Shown here: positions 1 through 8,574 of the stretch, piece by piece
How positions within the stretch are numbered: the first letter of the stretch is position 1
How the letters are laid out: each line of letters opens with the position of its first letter
Assembly: GCF_050015995.1 (NCBI RefSeq)
Contig: NZ_JBNHEP010000149.1
Location: 1 to 64,000, forward strand
From: Trichodesmium sp050015995
GTDB taxonomy: Bacteria > Cyanobacteriota > Cyanobacteriia > Cyanobacteriales > Microcoleaceae
Length of the DNA stretch: 64,000 nucleotides
Reading direction: 5' to 3'
Program-made: the position numbers and the translations under genes
The notes under the pieces: generated by a model
What the model saw: only the letters and a program-made list of their open reading frames with translations
Database searches by the model: none
What the model was told of the DNA's origin: nothing

Positions 1-2
1 GA

Positions 3-218
3 TTGGTCTTGGCAGTTATAATCATTCCCTACCCCATCATATTGAGTGGATACAAAAAATTGCCGATCGATCTTAGGGATGAAACTTCTCCCAGCTTTAA
101 ACGTAGACTGGTTTCTGCATTACAATCTGCTGGTGAAGCTTCTATTAATGAGTTTTTGGACAATCCCTATGTTAACGTCACTTTAGAGACTATTAAGGGT
201 TGGAATCAGGCTAAATAG
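3..218 (+). CDS. C-terminal part of a hypothetical protein, cut by the window edge
   Basis: The frame is open from the first bases of the window and ends at TAG 216-218, so the visible 71 residues are probably the tail of a longer gene whose start lies upstream. The only start-like codon is a TTG at base 3. The tail begins hydrophobic (LAVIIIPYPIIL) and continues as a mixed-charge helical segment. I recognise no family. The downstream neighbour is convergent, with about 125 bp between the stops. Confidence 0.45.
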   Translation: MVLAVIIIPYPIILSGYKKLPIDLRDETSPSFKRRLVSALQSAGEASINEFLDNPYVNVTLETIKGWNQAK

Positions 219-343
219 AGCTAGTGTAAGTAAGTTCTACAGCTATTTTGTGGATTCCTATAACTGCATTGAAGTGGTTGTACTTACAAAAGCAAATCAC
301 AACCATTTCAAATCATCTTTCTGTTGATATTACCTCTATATTG

Positions 344-1558
344 TTATTGGTTATTGGGTTCTAACCTTGGCGCAACTCTAACTACATTCAATTTCTCTAC
401 ATTATTTAAAATCTCAGGTGCTACAGTTTTAGGAATACAAACCACATTCCCTGCTCGCATTTTCTCTAGGCGATCGCCAACCACAGAAACCAACTGACTC
501 ACCTGCCACCCCAAGATTTCCCCATGTACAGGAATAATCTCAATTTTATCTCCCACTGTCAGAGACTCAACCAGTTGCAAAACAATATTTTCTGATGTTG
601 TCTCCATCACAATTCCCAGATATTCGTGAGTACCCCTACTACTTTCCAACTGCTTATACACAGAATCACTACCCGCAGGAGTTTCCAACGAAGCAGAATC
701 ATAGTCACGGTGAGGAATAGACTCTAACTCAGCCACAATTTGATTCAACATTTCTGGAGTTAACTTCCCTGCCGCATAAGCATCGATCGCTTGACGATAA
801 GCTCTACAAGTCAGCGCCACATAAAACGATGATTTCATCCGCCCCTCTATTTTCAGAGAACAAATTTGATGCTCAAAAAACGCTTCTACTTGATGAATAC
901 CCCATAAATCTTTAGAAGACATAAAAGTAACCGGGCGATCGTCTGTTTTTTCCGCCAACTGATAAGGAAAACGACAGGACTGAATACAACCACCACGATT
1001 AGAATCTCTGCCTGCTGTAAAATTGGAGATTGTACAATTACCAGAATATGCCATACACATAGCACCATGTATAAACATTTCTACATCAATACCAGTTTGC
1101 GCTCTAATTTTCCCCCCTTCTGCTATACTAACTTCTCGCCCCACTATCAGACGCTTCACGTCAAACTGTTTCCACATTTGACCAGCATAAGAATTAAGAC
1201 AAGATGCTTGAGTCGAGAGATGAATGTCAAGATTAGAGCTATTTTTCACCACTCGCAAAACCCCCAAGTCAGAAACAATAACCCCATCAACGCCAATAGA
1301 TTCCAGAAATTGACAATATTCTGCCAATCCCTCAAAATCATCATCATGGAGAAAAGCGTTCAGGGTAAGGTAGACTTTTGCATGATTTTCGCGAGCAAAA
1401 TTTACCCCATATTCCAAGTCATAGTCAGAAAAATTATCTGCTCGCGCCCGCAGACCGTATTTTTGCCCTCCCACATAAACAGCATCAGCACCATAGGTAA
1501 CAGCAACTTTTAGACGTTCGAGATTTTTCGCCGGAGCTAATAATTCTGGTTTCCACAT
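344..1558 (-). CDS. U32 family peptidase-like protein, TrhP/YegQ type (tRNA hydroxylation)
   Basis: The protein opens with the U32 signature start MWKPELLAPAK and carries the family motif EMFIHGAMCMAYSGNC near residues 165-180, followed by the Cys-containing segment GGCIQSCRFPYQL. Despite the name peptidase U32, characterised relatives (E. coli YegQ/TrhP) act in prephenate-dependent 5-hydroxyuridine formation at tRNA wobble U34; that role here is inferred from family knowledge. A length of about 404 residues fits. I prefer the ATG at 1558 because homologues begin M-x-PELLAPA; an in-frame ATG at 1573 would add only MYINN. Neither start has a clear Shine-Dalgarno. It is a monocistronic gene on the minus strand. 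Confidence 0.85.
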   Translation of the reverse strand: MWKPELLAPAKNLERLKVAVTYGADAVYVGGQKYGLRARADNFSDYDLEYGVNFARENHAKVYLTLNAFLHDDDFEGLAEYCQFLESIGVDGVIVSDLGVLRVVKNSSNLDIHLSTQASCLNSYAGQMWKQFDVKRLIVGREVSIAEGGKIRAQTGIDVEMFIHGAMCMAYSGNCTISNFTAGRDSNRGGCIQSCRFPYQLAEKTDDRPVTFMSSKDLWGIHQVEAFFEHQICSLKIEGRMKSSFYVALTCRAYRQAIDAYAAGKLTPEMLNQIVAELESIPHRDYDSASLETPAGSDSVYKQLESSRGTHEYLGIVMETTSENIVLQLVESLTVGDKIEIIPVHGEILGWQVSQLVSVVGDRLEKMRAGNVVCIPKTVAPEILNNVEKLNVVRVAPRLEPNNQ

Positions 1559-1680
1559 ATTATTTATATACATTGATGATTAACTTAAATATTTTAGCTC
1601 GAAGGCTCAATGATGGTTTGAGGCTTTATAATTTAAGTCCTATCTAAAAAAGGCCAGAAGGATGAATCAGGATGAATCAG

Positions 1681-1758
1681 GAACGTGCCGAATGTTTAAA
1701 ACAATTACTTCGAGAACCAGAAATAGATGCTGATAGCTGTTTGCTGAAAGCTATATAA
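1681..1758 (+). pseudogene. tail remnant of a Uma2/DUF820 gene
   Basis: Reading from 1681, the peptide ERAECLKQLLREPEIDAD is followed by a short divergent end and TAA at 1756-1758. This closely matches the C-terminus of the next gene (ERAKRLEKLLREARIDPD, near 2500-2555), so a second Uma2 gene once ended here. Nothing of its body remains upstream; only its coiled-coil tail is left, 40 bp before the start of the surviving copy. Confidence 0.6.
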
Positions 1759-1800
1759 TTAAAATACAGAGGTTTTGTGGAAATTTTGAGGAAAAAAACC

Positions 1801-2559
1801 ATGGTGAAACAACTCGAAACCCAAACTCATCGAGAAATTGTTTATCCCGATAGTGACGGCCAACCAATGGCAGATAATACAGTTCAATTTCGCTGGATAA
1901 TGGTTATCTACCATAATCTAGCATGACTATTTGCCGAAAATCCTGAAGTCTTTGTCGCTGGAGATTTACTTTGGTATCCAGTACAAGGAGATAATAAGTT
2001 GCGTCAAGCGCCAGATGTCATGGTGGTGTTTGGAACACCTAAAGGAGATAGGGGTTCATATCAGCAATGGAAAGAAAATAATATTGCTCCCCAAGTGGTA
2101 TTTGAAATTCTTTCTCCAGGAAATACTTTGAAGGAGATGAGTAAGAAACGCCTATTTTATGACCGCTATGGTGTGGAGGAGTATTATTTGTATGACCCGG
2201 AAAAAAATGATTTGACAGGATGGTTGCGCTCTGAGTCATTACTAGATGTAATTGATGAGATGAATGGTTGGGTTTCTCCAAGATTGGGAATTCGGTTTGA
2301 GGTCTTGCCCGAAACTTTGCAACTGTATCGTCCAGATGGTCAATTATTTGCAGATTATTTGGAGGTTCAACAACGGTTGAATGAAGTTCAGGAACAATTG
2401 GATAATGTTCAGGAACAATTAGATGAAGAACGTCAGGCCAAAGAAACTGCCGAGGAGGAACTCCAGCAGGAACGTCAGGCCAGAGAAGTTGCTGAGGAAC
2501 GTGCTAAACGTTTAGAAAAGTTACTTCGAGAAGCACGAATAGATCCAGATATTAAGTAA
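1801..2559 (+). pseudogene. Uma2 family (DUF820) endonuclease-like gene with one in-frame TGA
   Basis: ATG at 1801 opens MVKQLETQTHREIVYPDSDG and the frame stays in register to TAA 2557-2559, apart from one TGA at 1924-1926 inside YHNLA*LFAENPEVFVAGD. After the stop the protein is intact: LLWYPVQGDN, APDVMVVFG, VVFEILSPGNT and EYYLYDP. These are landmarks of the Uma2 family, a PD-(D/E)XK-fold group very expanded in cyanobacteria and of unknown cellular role. The tail is a charged coiled coil with repeated VQEQLD and ERQA units. Translation could restart inside (for example at the TTG of KLRQAPD), but that would lose the N-terminal subdomain, so I call it a pseudogene. A sequencing error at one base would give the same picture. 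Confidence 0.75.
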
Positions 2560-2592
2560 TGAATAATGAACAATGAATAATAAATAATAAAT

Positions 2593-2838
2593 AGGGTTTG
2601 CTGAAAAAAAATAAAAGTATTCACAGATAAAGGTTTTAGCCTTTTTAGGTATCAAAAAGTGCGAGCTTTTCGGCTACTCAAGTTCAAAAATTTAGCATTT
2701 TGGTCAGACAAAGGCAGAAAAATTAAGGGATGATTCTTCTGACTTCCTATATAATTCCTATTTATCCTGTACGTCGCCAATCCGACGGCTCCCCTACCTG
2801 ACTCCTTTCCTTACCAAAAGAATTATTCAGCAAACCCT
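2593..2838 (+). mobile_element. 246-bp non-coding element with terminal inverted repeats (MITE-like)
   Basis: The left end reads AGGGTTTGCTGAA and the right end is its exact inverse, TTCAGCAAACCCT, with further AT-rich similarity inward. Both sides are flanked by AAT, a possible 3-bp target duplication, although the flanks are AT-rich. There is no long reading frame inside. A related single end, TTATTCAGTAGACCCT, lies near 42060-42076. The full-length parent element is not in this window. Confidence 0.55.
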
Positions 2839-2877
2839 AATTATTAATTATTAATTATTAATTATTAATTATTAAAA

Positions 2878-3531
2878 CTATGGTTCTACCACTACCTCGG
2901 TACCTACTTGCACTTTTTGAAATAAGTTAACCACATCTTCATTGTGCATCCGCACGCAACCATGGGAAGCAGCAGATCCAATCGATTCTACAGTAGGAGT
3001 ACCGTGAAACCCAATGGTGTCTTTGCCATCTGTCCAAAAACCAATCCACCTCAATCCCAGAGCAGTATTTGGCCCTGCTGGCATTACCTCACCCGTCCAG
3101 GGGTTCTGCCATTTAGGATTTTCTACCAGTTGAATAACTTTGAAATTGCCTGTGGGAGTTTCCCAACCTGGTTTACCCACAGCTACAGGATAACTAGCAA
3201 CTTCTTCTTCTCCCTCATATACATATACCCGCCGTTCCCCTAACCGGAGTACGATCCGAACTAACTCTTCTGCTTGTATACCCAAATGTTTTTGGAAGTC
3301 TTTGATAGCTCGATCTAATTTTGGCATTAAGCCACCAAACGGTAAATTAGCTTCTACCTGTGTTTGCCGATCGTTATTACTTGTCTGAGCAGTAGGGGTA
3401 GAAGCTATGGCTAAATTTTTACTAAATAAAAGAATAATTGCTGTGGTCAGGAAAATAGCTGTTAAATTATATGTTCTTTGGTTGATTTTGCTAATAATAT
3501 ATAGCCATTTATTTGTGGTAGATTGCGTCAT
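2878..3531 (-). CDS. L,D-transpeptidase (YkuD domain), downstream copy
   Basis: This is a 217-residue exported protein. It has an N-terminal hydrophobic segment near residues 20-45, a spacer, then a YkuD domain containing GVRVYVYEGE-type strands, TPTGNFKV, HGTP and the catalytic block SHGCVRMHNEDV with Cys near residue 192. The family forms 3-3 peptidoglycan cross-links or attaches proteins to peptidoglycan in the periplasm. It lies 107 bp downstream of a paralogue in the same orientation, so the pair arose by tandem duplication and may be co-transcribed. Confidence 0.88.
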   Translation of the reverse strand: MTQSTTNKWLYIISKINQRTYNLTAIFLTTAIILLFSKNLAIASTPTAQTSNNDRQTQVEANLPFGGLMPKLDRAIKDFQKHLGIQAEELVRIVLRLGERRVYVYEGEEEVASYPVAVGKPGWETPTGNFKVIQLVENPKWQNPWTGEVMPAGPNTALGLRWIGFWTDGKDTIGFHGTPTVESIGSAASHGCVRMHNEDVVNLFQKVQVGTEVVVEP

Positions 3532-3638
3532 CTTTCACTCCTCATGTATCAAATCTAGATGTTATTAAAAGTAATGTTTTGCAAGTTTAATTCAGCTTAG
3601 ATATTAAAAATGTTTGAACTAAACTCTATTCGTATTTT

Positions 3639-4304
3639 TTAAGGTTCTACTACGACAGTTGTACCAATCCCCACTTTTTCAAATAGAGCTAGTACATCTT
3701 GGTTCAACATTCTAACACAACCATGAGAGGCTGCTTGTCCTATGGTTTCTTCGTTCGGAGTTCCATGAAAACCTATGTAGTTTGTGCCATCTGTCCAAAA
3801 ACCAATCCATCTTTCCCCCAAGGGATTTTCTGGACCAGGAGGTATAATTTCTCCTGTAAAGGGATGTTTCCAAGAGGGATTTGGTATTTTTTGGATAACT
3901 TTATGGGTTCCTGTGGGAGTTTCCCATCCTTCTCTACCAATAGCTATTGGGTAGCTGGTTTTTAATTTGTCATTTTGATAGACATAGACACGGCGATCGC
4001 TTAATTTTATGACTAAATGAATTTTTTCATTAGGTTTAATATAAAGTTCATTTAACGCTTTTTTTGTAATTCTTGATTTGGGCTTTATTTGTGACTGGGG
4101 TTCGCTTAAATCTGTCGATTTTGTGGAAACTCCAGATTGATTTTTGAGTGGAGTTAAGCCATTGGCTTGTTGTTGTATAAGATTAAATATAATGACTGTA
4201 CCTAAATTTAGGAAAATCACAAAATAAAAGCGACTAAAAAGGCTGTTATTTTGACTACCATTTACCCAATTAGATGAAAAAAAATTGCTGACTTTTACAT
4301 TCAT
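3639..4304 (-). CDS. L,D-transpeptidase (YkuD domain), upstream copy
   Basis: This 221-residue protein has a membrane or signal segment near residues 22-45 (FYFVIFLNLGTVIIFNLI), a Lys/Ser-rich linker, and a YkuD domain with DRRVYVYQND, TPTGTHKVIQ, GFHGTP and SHGCVRMLNQDV (catalytic Cys near residue 196). The domain matches the neighbouring copy throughout, while linker and signal differ, as expected for duplicated periplasmic cross-linking enzymes whose N-termini have diverged. It is first in transcription order of the pair. Confidence 0.88.
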   Translation of the reverse strand: MNVKVSNFFSSNWVNGSQNNSLFSRFYFVIFLNLGTVIIFNLIQQQANGLTPLKNQSGVSTKSTDLSEPQSQIKPKSRITKKALNELYIKPNEKIHLVIKLSDRRVYVYQNDKLKTSYPIAIGREGWETPTGTHKVIQKIPNPSWKHPFTGEIIPPGPENPLGERWIGFWTDGTNYIGFHGTPNEETIGQAASHGCVRMLNQDVLALFEKVGIGTTVVVEP

Positions 4305-4361
4305 TTATTCAATCCTTAACCACATAAAATCTACAGATCGTTTATTATAATTGAAAGTTTA

Positions 4362-4635
4362 GTCAGCGGCTTAAAATCAACCTCAATTTTTGCAGCTTTA
4401 GCTGTTGTGTGGAGTTCGTTGCAGGGTAAAAAATTTGTAGGTATTTTCGGTAGACGTATTCCTGAAGAAAGGTTGTTTACTGCTTTTTCTCATTTATGTT
4501 TTGCATCATAGCTTTCTTGCTAGGTTCGAGTATTTTGTTAATATTTCAAAATTAAGTTTTTGAGGATGTAATTTTTGCAGCTACATCTGCTTTAGGAATA
4601 GTTGGTTTGTTCCGTGGCATTACTACGGATAAATC
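4362..4635 (+). pseudogene. remnant of a TrkH/KtrB-family potassium transporter C-terminus
   Basis: Frame one gives SGLKSTSIFAALAVVW and GIFGRRIPEERLF before stopping. A shifted frame then gives CIIAFLLGSSILLIF, and a third piece reads VFEDVIFAATSALGIVGLFRGIT. These match, in order, conserved C-terminal landmarks of KtrB/TrkH (GRRIP after a membrane segment, then the selectivity-filter-like TSA-G-VGLS-GIT). Two frameshifts and several stops show it is dead. The 5' two thirds of the gene are missing, and the end runs into a dispersed repeat. Confidence 0.65.
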
Positions 4636-4658
4636 ATCAATTCTTTCCCCCTACTCCC

Positions 4659-4686
4659 GTACGGGCGATTCGCGAATCGCCCCTAC
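4659..4686. repeat. 28-nt palindrome, copy 1
   Basis: The half site is near GTACGGGCGATTCG and is followed by its inverse, with one mismatch. It lies inside a CTACTCCC short-repeat tract that is itself part of a dispersed repeat also found at about 33990-34057 and, inverted, at 37139-37205. In those other copies the tract has no palindrome, so it appears to have been added here. Confidence 0.7.
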
Positions 4687-4775
4687 TCCCTCTTTTACGC
4701 AGAGGTCTATTACATTTTGATTATCGTCATACTGCAATGTCTCGCAAAGAATATGAAAAAGTTTTAACTTAAAAG

Positions 4776-4991
4776 ATGAATAATTTAACTAAAAATAAGA
4801 AGAAAAAGTATGAAAAGTATGAAAAAAATAGGGATGCAATGTACGAAATATTGGCTAGTATGCAACCTAAAGCAATTAAGAATGCAAAGAATTTATTAGA
4901 ACAATATTATCCATCAGATCCTGCTAATGATAATCCTTCCACAAGAGTACATTTATTAGTTAAACAACTTAATAGATTTGTTCGTAAATAA
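4776..4991 (+). CDS. small basic hypothetical protein, 71 residues
   Basis: The product starts with a Lys-rich stretch (NKKKKYEKYEKN), followed by MYEILASMQPKAIKNAKNLLEQYYPSD and a C-terminal VHLLVKQLNRFVRK. It is predicted mostly helical. No SD is obvious and the preceding bases end another short open tract (RHTAMSRKEYEKVLT) that stops four bases before the start. I do not recognise it. It may be a real small protein or a leftover of the decayed region around it. Confidence 0.35.
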   Translation: MNNLTKNKKKKYEKYEKNRDAMYEILASMQPKAIKNAKNLLEQYYPSDPANDNPSTRVHLLVKQLNRFVRK

Positions 4992-4993
4992 TC

Positions 4994-5236
4994 CTTAAAC
5001 AACAAACTCAATATCTCCTAATATATCTATCTTTTCTTCGAGTCATTAAATTCATCATTTTCATATCTTCTAAGAAATTATTCTGTAGATAACTGATATT
5101 TAGTCTCAAATTTCTGCAATCTTTGTTTGGTTCGTTCAATACCATCAGACAAAGACTGTAATTCTTTTTCTACTGCTGCTTTTAATAAAATTTTTAACGA
5201 TTCTGGATGTTGACATTTAATTTTAAGTTCTGGCAT
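4994..5236 (-). pseudogene. TumA-like antitoxin remnant (copy D)
   Basis: ATG at 5236 opens MPELKIKCQHPESLKILLKAAVE, nearly identical to the intact copies at 8945 and 10648. It has a GAA-to-TAA nonsense change after YQLSTE, then an internal deletion of about 60 bp joining DEF to the RLEEKI region with loss of frame, and ends with the DIEFV tail. The downstream toxin gene is gone, replaced by the end of the plus-strand small ORF. Confidence 0.75.
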
Positions 5237-5267
5237 ATTTTTTATCTCCTTTAAAAGTGATTTAATG

Positions 5268-5340
5268 TTGTACTAACCAGACTTCTCCTCTTTTGAGATT
5301 ATTCATTTTCTGTTTCCCAATCTTCAGCAATCCTAACTAA
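5268..5340 (-). pseudogene. scar of a DUF2281 antitoxin / PemK toxin junction
   Basis: On the minus strand the sequence encodes RIAEDWETENE followed by a stop that overlaps ATG of MNNLKRGEVWLVQ. This mirrors the junction at 9881-9888, where an antitoxin ending GEDWESEDE overlaps a toxin starting MNNPKIGEIWLVQ. Only the two gene ends remain, so a second copy of this TA pair once stood here. Confidence 0.55.
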
Positions 5341-5479
5341 ATAAAGGCAGAAAATCAAAATCTTAATACTGTGACGATTTTTCACAAACAGCATAAAGCA
5401 TGCTGAAGTTATTGTCAGTTAAGCTATTAGAGCGAATAAATATTTTTCGGTGACGAACGAGCCTGCCTTTGAAACCAGA

Positions 5480-5953
5480 CTAGATGCAAATTTGTTTGCT
5501 AGGTTGCCTTGCAGTAGCTGGATTGGATTGAGTATCTATAAATTGCACTGGATCATAAGTATTAATCCACAGATGAGCGCCACATTTTGCTGGTTCGTAA
5601 GGCCGATAGACGATTTGGCAAGGACCTGAAATATATAAGTCATAACCATAATCGTTGCGTTCGCCATCCTTAACTGACAATACAGGTTCAAGTTGTTCGG
5701 GAGGTTTACCAAAATTACCTTTGATTTTGCTTTGATTAACATGAATCATTTTTGGTTTGGTAGATTGTTGCTTGCGCCATATACCTTTCGGACCGCGCCG
5801 AGCTGGAATTATTCTAGGCATACCGCTCCTTGAAACTGGAATTTCCCAGAATCTACCATTTTTTTTGGCTCCTTTCACTCTTCCTTGAGCGAGTAAAACT
5901 AATAAACGTTGACGGGAGATACCTAATAAAATAGATGCTTGTTTAGTACCCAT
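5480..5953 (-). CDS. excisionase-type helix-turn-helix protein with unknown C-terminal domain
   Basis: Starting at ATG 5953 the product is 157 residues; a TTG at 6001 would add 16. Residues 1-40 (MGTKQASILLGISRQRLLVL ... GRFWEIPV) have the winged HTH_17/excisionase look, with recognition-helix and DNA-binding wing. A basic linker follows (ARRGPKGIWRKQQSTKPK), then a segment near residues 100-145 with a single YxLYISGPCQIVYRPYE-type block that I cannot assign. It sits just downstream of a dead tnpB on the same strand. It could be a regulator tied to mobile DNA or an independent gene. Confidence 0.6.
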   Translation of the reverse strand: MGTKQASILLGISRQRLLVLLAQGRVKGAKKNGRFWEIPVSRSGMPRIIPARRGPKGIWRKQQSTKPKMIHVNQSKIKGNFGKPPEQLEPVLSVKDGERNDYGYDLYISGPCQIVYRPYEPAKCGAHLWINTYDPVQFIDTQSNPATARQPSKQICI

Positions 5954-6120
5954 GATTTTTTTCTCAACTGTTGAACAATAGTTAAATTTGCTAAACCACA
6001 ATAAAATTAAAAAAGTTACCTAAGAATAAATATAAACCAATAATTTGGTTTTGTCTACCTATGATTGATGTCTCCAGCGGTTAAAACACCCTGGATTCTA
6101 AGCGGATGTACTTATGCGGG

Positions 6121-7246
6121 CTAAAGCCACGCAACGCACTGCTTACGATATTTTTTGGTTAGACAATCTAACTTATATCGCTGTGGGAGCATCAAAACTC
6201 CTCTACCAACCTTGGCTAAGTCAATACTTAGCTGTGTTGCTACTTTTTTGATAATATTAGCTGCACCATTACAGTCAGCATTAATAACTTGACCTTTTGC
6301 TGAACGATACAAGCCACGATTTACACGCTTTCCTGATGCTTTCCACCTTTCGGGTTTTTCACCAAATGTCGGTAGAAAATCATCATCTAGAAAACTTGCT
6401 TGACTGGTGTAACTTTCCTCAGCCTCTACAAACTTAATCCCATACTGTTCAGAAAGTTCGGCTATTCTAGTCTTTAATGTGGCTGTTGGTATTTGGACAA
6501 ACTGTTGGTTATTTTTCTTGCCAATGTTAATACCATCTTTTTGGTGTTGATTCCAACCAAAAACTACTGTGCCTATTTGATGCTCAATGCACCAGTTAAT
6601 AACAAATCTAGCTGCCTTATTAATATTGTCGCGCATCATTCGGTTACGCTTTTCAGTAATAGCAGCAAGTTGGTTATCCCAATAGTCACCAGGCTTGCCT
6701 TGCTTCATTTTGGCTACTTGCTTGTTGTACCATTGATTTTGAGATTTAACCTTTCTTCCATCAACTATAAAAGCCTTACCTACATTACTTACGCAGGTTA
6801 ACCAGTTATTCAATCCTGGATCAATACCTACAGTGCTTTTCAGATTGATGAACCACATCGCCATAATCGAAATCCTGTAGGGGCGATTCGCGAATCGCCC
6901 CTACTGTGGTCTACCGAAATGAAAACCGCTGTAAGACATTTCCTGCTATTGGTTGACCTTTTTCTGGTTCTGAGTGTAGATAAACAAATTCCAAGTAAAA
7001 ACATCTATTCCTAGGGACAAACCTATACTCTTTAATTTTTTCAAAGTCTAGATTACTAGGCATTGGTAGTAAGAAATGGTCAATACCAAACCACGCTTTT
7101 ACTTGCTTGCCTAATGGGAACTTAAGCATACCATCAACCAACTTCACCCAACGTGCGGGATAACTAACAACAGCTAAACCATCCTTTTTGCGGTATTTTG
7201 GTGGTTTAGGCTTCTGTACTAGCTCCGTTCTACTAAACTTACCCAA
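6121..7246 (-). pseudogene. IS200/IS605-type tnpB (OrfB) broken in the middle
   Basis: Transcribed right to left, 7246-6911 encodes the central N-terminal part (KPKPPKYRKKDGLAVVSYP ... FYLEFVY), and 6864-6121 encodes the RuvC-like catalytic half: GIDPGLNNWLTCVSN, VVFGWNQ, EAEESYTSQASFLDDDF and INADCNGAANI. This is the TnpB subgroup with DCNGAANI in place of the usual zinc-finger end. Between the halves lie a TAG and a frame-shifting 28-nt palindrome. The true N-terminus is not contiguous; a matching one (MYGCQQHLVKTNPE) lies at 7843, beyond another tnpB fragment. Confidence 0.8.
6877..6904. repeat. 28-nt perfect palindrome, copy 2, inside tnpB
   Basis: The half site GTAGGGGCGATTCG is followed by its perfect inverse. 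Taking these 28 bases out brings the two tnpB reading frames back into register (ACA AGG ATT TCG ATT ATG), although a TAG remains 6 bases upstream. This supports insertion after tnpB was in place. Confidence 0.8.
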
Positions 7247-7362
7247 ACTTACCCAAACATGATTGCATGAGTTTTGGAGCTAGCTTCCTGTTTCACTGAA
7301 GATCACTGACTCTCGTCTGTAACTTATCTTCTCCACAGGCTTCAACTCGGCGGGAACTCCAC

Positions 7363-7843
7363 CTACTGACTTACATAGTTTTCTAGGTTGACAGCAGCAT
7401 TAAAATCTCTGTCAGCCTCAAAACCACAGTTGCTACATTCGTATCGTCTCGCACTCAATGGCATTTTCTGTTGATGCCCGCAATGAGAACATATTTGAGA
7501 ACTTGGATAAAATCTATCAGCGAGCTTTAATTCACTGCCATACCACTCACACTTGTATATAAGCTGACGCTTAAACTCATAAAAGCCACAGTCTGCTATT
7601 GCGCTTGCTACTCCCGTGATTTTTGAGCATTCCACTTACATTTAAGTCTTCAATCACTATGGTACTGTGGTTTTTAGCTAACCATGTTGTGACTTTATAC
7701 AGAAAGCCTCCAGCTTTAAACAGCATTTGGCGACAATAATAAATCCCACAATTTGTCAACTTATTTGCTTCTGTGCATAGGTATTCCAGAATAGCCATTA
7801 TTTCTGGATTAGTTTTGACTAGGTGTTGTTGGCATCCGTACAT
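7363..7843 (-). pseudogene. composite tnpB fragment with zinc-finger end
   Basis: From 7843 the N-terminus MYGCQQHLVKTNPEIMAILE runs to about FKAGGFLYK, then joins abruptly to TTWLAKNHSTIVIEDLNVSG, which normally lies some 200 residues later in zinc-finger TnpB. A frameshift near 7635 follows and the other frame continues GSELKLADRFYPSSQICSHCGHQQK ... YECSNCGFEADRDFNAAVN, the CxxC/CxxC finger and last RuvC motif. The first part matches the subgroup of the 6121-7246 gene, so a zinc-finger tnpB piece seems to be wedged into the other tnpB. Confidence 0.7.
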
Positions 7844-7887
7844 TAATCATCACCTCCTGTAGATATAATAGCACTATTAAACATATT

Positions 7888-8309
7888 ATGTCTACACTCG
7901 TAATCAAGAAAAAACCAGATGAATACAGAAGAAATCCCCACTCAGTAACATTGATAAATTACCATTTTGTCTTCTGTCCTAAACGTAGAAGGCCAGTATT
8001 AGTTGGAGACGTTAAACAGAGATTACAGGAGATTATCTTTGAACTATGTACTGAACATGAGTGGAGATTAATAGCACTAGAAATAATGCCCGATCATGTA
8101 CACTTATTTTTAGAAGTTGACCCCACCTTTGCACCATCGGTAATTATCAAGCGAGTCAAAGGTAGAGCTTCACATCATTTGAGGAAAGAATTTCCACTTA
8201 TTACTAAAGTTACCCACACTTTGGACTCAAGCGCTTTTTCTGTGCAACAACAGGAAATGCTTCAACAGAGATTGTTAGGAAGTACATCGAAAACCAAACC
8301 GGAGAGTAA
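7888..8309 (+). pseudogene. IS200/IS605 tnpA (Y1 HUH transposase), frameshifted
   Basis: The product begins MSTLVIKKKPDEYRRNPHSV, has NYHFVFCPKRRRPVL and the HUH motif in MPDHVHLFLEVDP. After about residue 110 the original reading moves to another frame, where FFCATTGNASTEIVRKYIEN with the catalytic Tyr region is found, ending at TAA 8307-8309. In the open frame the Tyr segment is lost, so the protein cannot be active. It is divergent from the tnpB fragments, as in IS605 elements, 44 bp apart. Confidence 0.8.
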
Positions 8310-8348
8310 CGTCGCTTTATTACCCGCGTGTCGCTATTCAACCAGCTG

Positions 8349-8507
8349 TTAAAACAGGCTGGCTAACTTTCTCTCACCATTTGTTAGGTTTTTTTTGATG
8401 CTCGTGATAATAATTTTCCCATTTTCTTGAATAATCTCAAATTATTGGCTTTCTCCTAACAATTCTTTGGGTATTAATAAGCCTTGTTCTGTTGCTGTTA
8501 ATTTCAT
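8349..8507 (-). pseudogene. small antitoxin-like gene with in-frame stop
   Basis: ATG at 8507 opens MKLTATEQGLLIPKELLGESQ, then TAA, then the same frame continues FEIIQENGKIIITSIKKN. This is the pattern of short cyanobacterial antitoxin-like proteins (T-E-QGLLIPKELL ... EI-QENG-III-PI). Loss of one codon makes it a pseudogene. No toxin partner is recognisable on its 3' side. Confidence 0.5.
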
Positions 8508-8574
8508 TTTTAATTACCTCAAATAATTTTCTATATCAATTCATTAAAATTACTCTATTTCAGAATTGCAATGC

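Noticed and set aside
1067..1513. 148-residue ORF antisense to the U32 gene
   Set aside because: Shadow of a well supported gene on the other strand.
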